Source: SVTX01 sp045638125 (lineage in GTDB: Bacteria > Bacillota > Clostridia > Oscillospirales > CAG-272). From it: a stretch of 30,894 nucleotides of DNA. The first letter of the stretch is position 1. The number at the start of each line of letters is the position of its first letter. The position numbers and the translations under genes were made by a program. The stretch is from positions 1 to 30,894 of the forward strand of contig JAZUAS010000025.1 in the NCBI GenBank assembly GCA_045638125.1. Direction: 5' to 3'. Below, one piece after another: positions 30,131 to 30,894 of the stretch. Under the pieces are notes generated by a model. It saw only the letters and a program-made list of their open reading frames with translations. It did not search any database and had not been told where the DNA came from.

Positions 30131-30894
30131 ATGGCTGAAAATAAGAATAATCATTACCTGTCCGGCAAGGAGATAAGAGCTATCGCTCGTGAGAACCGCA
30201 AGATAACACAGGCGCTCGAAAAGAAAAAGCATCGCCGCGCCAAGGAAAGCGAGTTCGTAACAAGCATGAAGGACGATGGCAACATCCTTGAGATCGAGGA
30301 TCTTCACACCTACTTCTTTACCGATCAGGGTGTAGTCAAGGCGGTAAACGGTGTTTCCTTTAACGTTCCCAAAAACGCTACGGTAGGTATCGTGGGTGAG
30401 TCGGGTTGCGGAAAGAGCGTTACCAGTATGTCGGTAATGCAGCTTATTCAAGGCCCTGCGGGACAGATCGTTTCGGGTAATATTCGCTTTAAGTCTGAAG
30501 ATTTTAAGCGCGATAAAAAGGGAAATCCTATTTCTATTACCGACGAAAACGGCAATCAGGTATATGAGACCGAGGAAAAGGTTTATGATATTGCCAATAT
30601 GCCGATTCACGAGATATTCCGTATCAGAGGACGACAGATCGCTATGATCTTCCAAGAGCCTATGACCTCGCTCAACCCTGTGTTTACCATCGGAAATCAG
30701 CTTGACGAGGTAACCTTTATCCACGTTCCGGGTGCAACCAAGGCGCAGGCAAAGGCCAAAACCATGGAAATGCTGGAGCTTGTGGGAATTGCCGCTCCGG
30801 ATCGTGTTTATAAGGCGTATCCCCACGAGTTGTCTGGCGGTATGAGACAGAGAGTTATGATCGCTATGGCTCTTGCCGCAGACCCCAGACTCAT
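30131..30894 (+). CDS. oppD: Oligopeptide ABC transporter ATP-binding protein OppD, cut at window edge
   Basis: This is the first ATPase of the peptide importer, with 254 complete codons in the window. Walker A is GESGCGKS (residues 89-96), the Q-loop is FQEPMTSLNP and the signature is LSGGMRQR. The Walker B aspartate lies just beyond the edge. I place the start at the ATG at 30131 because AAGGAGG is eight bases upstream; the ATG at 30125 is too close to that site. Compared with E. coli OppD there is a basic N-terminal extension of about 45 residues and an insertion of about 30 polar residues between Walker A and the Q-loop. The gene follows oppC directly. Confidence 0.93.
   Translation, partial: MAENKNNHYLSGKEIRAIARENRKITQALEKKKHRRAKESEFVTSMKDDGNILEIEDLHTYFFTDQGVVKAVNGVSFNVPKNATVGIVGESGCGKSVTSMSVMQLIQGPAGQIVSGNIRFKSEDFKRDKKGNPISITDENGNQVYETEEKVYDIANMPIHEIFRIRGRQIAMIFQEPMTSLNPVFTIGNQLDEVTFIHVPGATKAQAKAKTMEMLELVGIAAPDRVYKAYPHELSGGMRQRVMIAMALAADPRL

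Overview
The window looks like chromosomal DNA from an anaerobic low-to-mid-GC Bacillota, most likely an uncultured gut Clostridia lineage (Oscillospirales or Christensenellales type). The pointers are strong AGGAGG ribosome binding sites, textbook sigma-A promoters, oxygen-sensitive 2-oxoacid:ferredoxin oxidoreductase genes, a CD1871A-type CxxC protein, several lipoproteins, and a very large subtilase with BspA-like leucine-rich repeats. The taxonomic call is inference; there is no rRNA or marker gene to anchor it. I see no tRNA, rRNA, CRISPR array, insertion sequence or phage gene.

Region 1 (1-5866, minus strand) is one operon of at least five genes behind a consensus promoter: a sodium:solute symporter, a phenylacetate-CoA ligase, indolepyruvate:ferredoxin oxidoreductase alpha (iorA) and beta (iorB), and a second phenylacetate-CoA ligase cut by the window edge. 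Together they interconvert arylacetates, arylacetyl-CoAs and arylpyruvates. The importer and two ligases favour salvage of external arylacetates into aromatic amino acids, although the fermentative direction is possible. A perfect 9+9 palindrome overlaps the promoter -35 box and is a candidate operator.

Region 2 (5982-11051, minus) holds a TetM/EF-G-like ribosomal GTPase with a C-terminal NYN nuclease domain that closely resembles Rae1/YacP. Upstream of it are two membrane redox genes: a 4Fe-4S NapH-like protein fused to a TlpA thioredoxin domain, and a five-helix membrane protein ending in a CD1871A-like CxxC tail.

Region 3 (11105-16909, minus) holds three lipoproteins: a 942-residue TlpA-domain protein, a 742-residue protein with about seven cysteine-pair repeats, and a small protein with a carboxypeptidase-regulatory-like domain. 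The two large ones share an unrecognised C-terminal domain (signature DG-Y/F-YH then DGP, ending W...C-YY), present three times in total. With the neighbouring membrane redox proteins they suggest an extracytoplasmic thiol-electron relay.

Region 4 (16992-30894, plus) is divergent from region 3 and starts with another consensus promoter. It encodes a 2460-residue surface subtilase (S8 catalytic domain, PA insert, Fn3-like, Ig-like and LRR domains, C-terminal membrane anchor), a small lipoprotein, a long oligopeptide-binding lipoprotein (OppA), permeases OppB and OppC, and the start of the ATPase OppD. The simplest reading is a surface protein degradation and peptide uptake operon.
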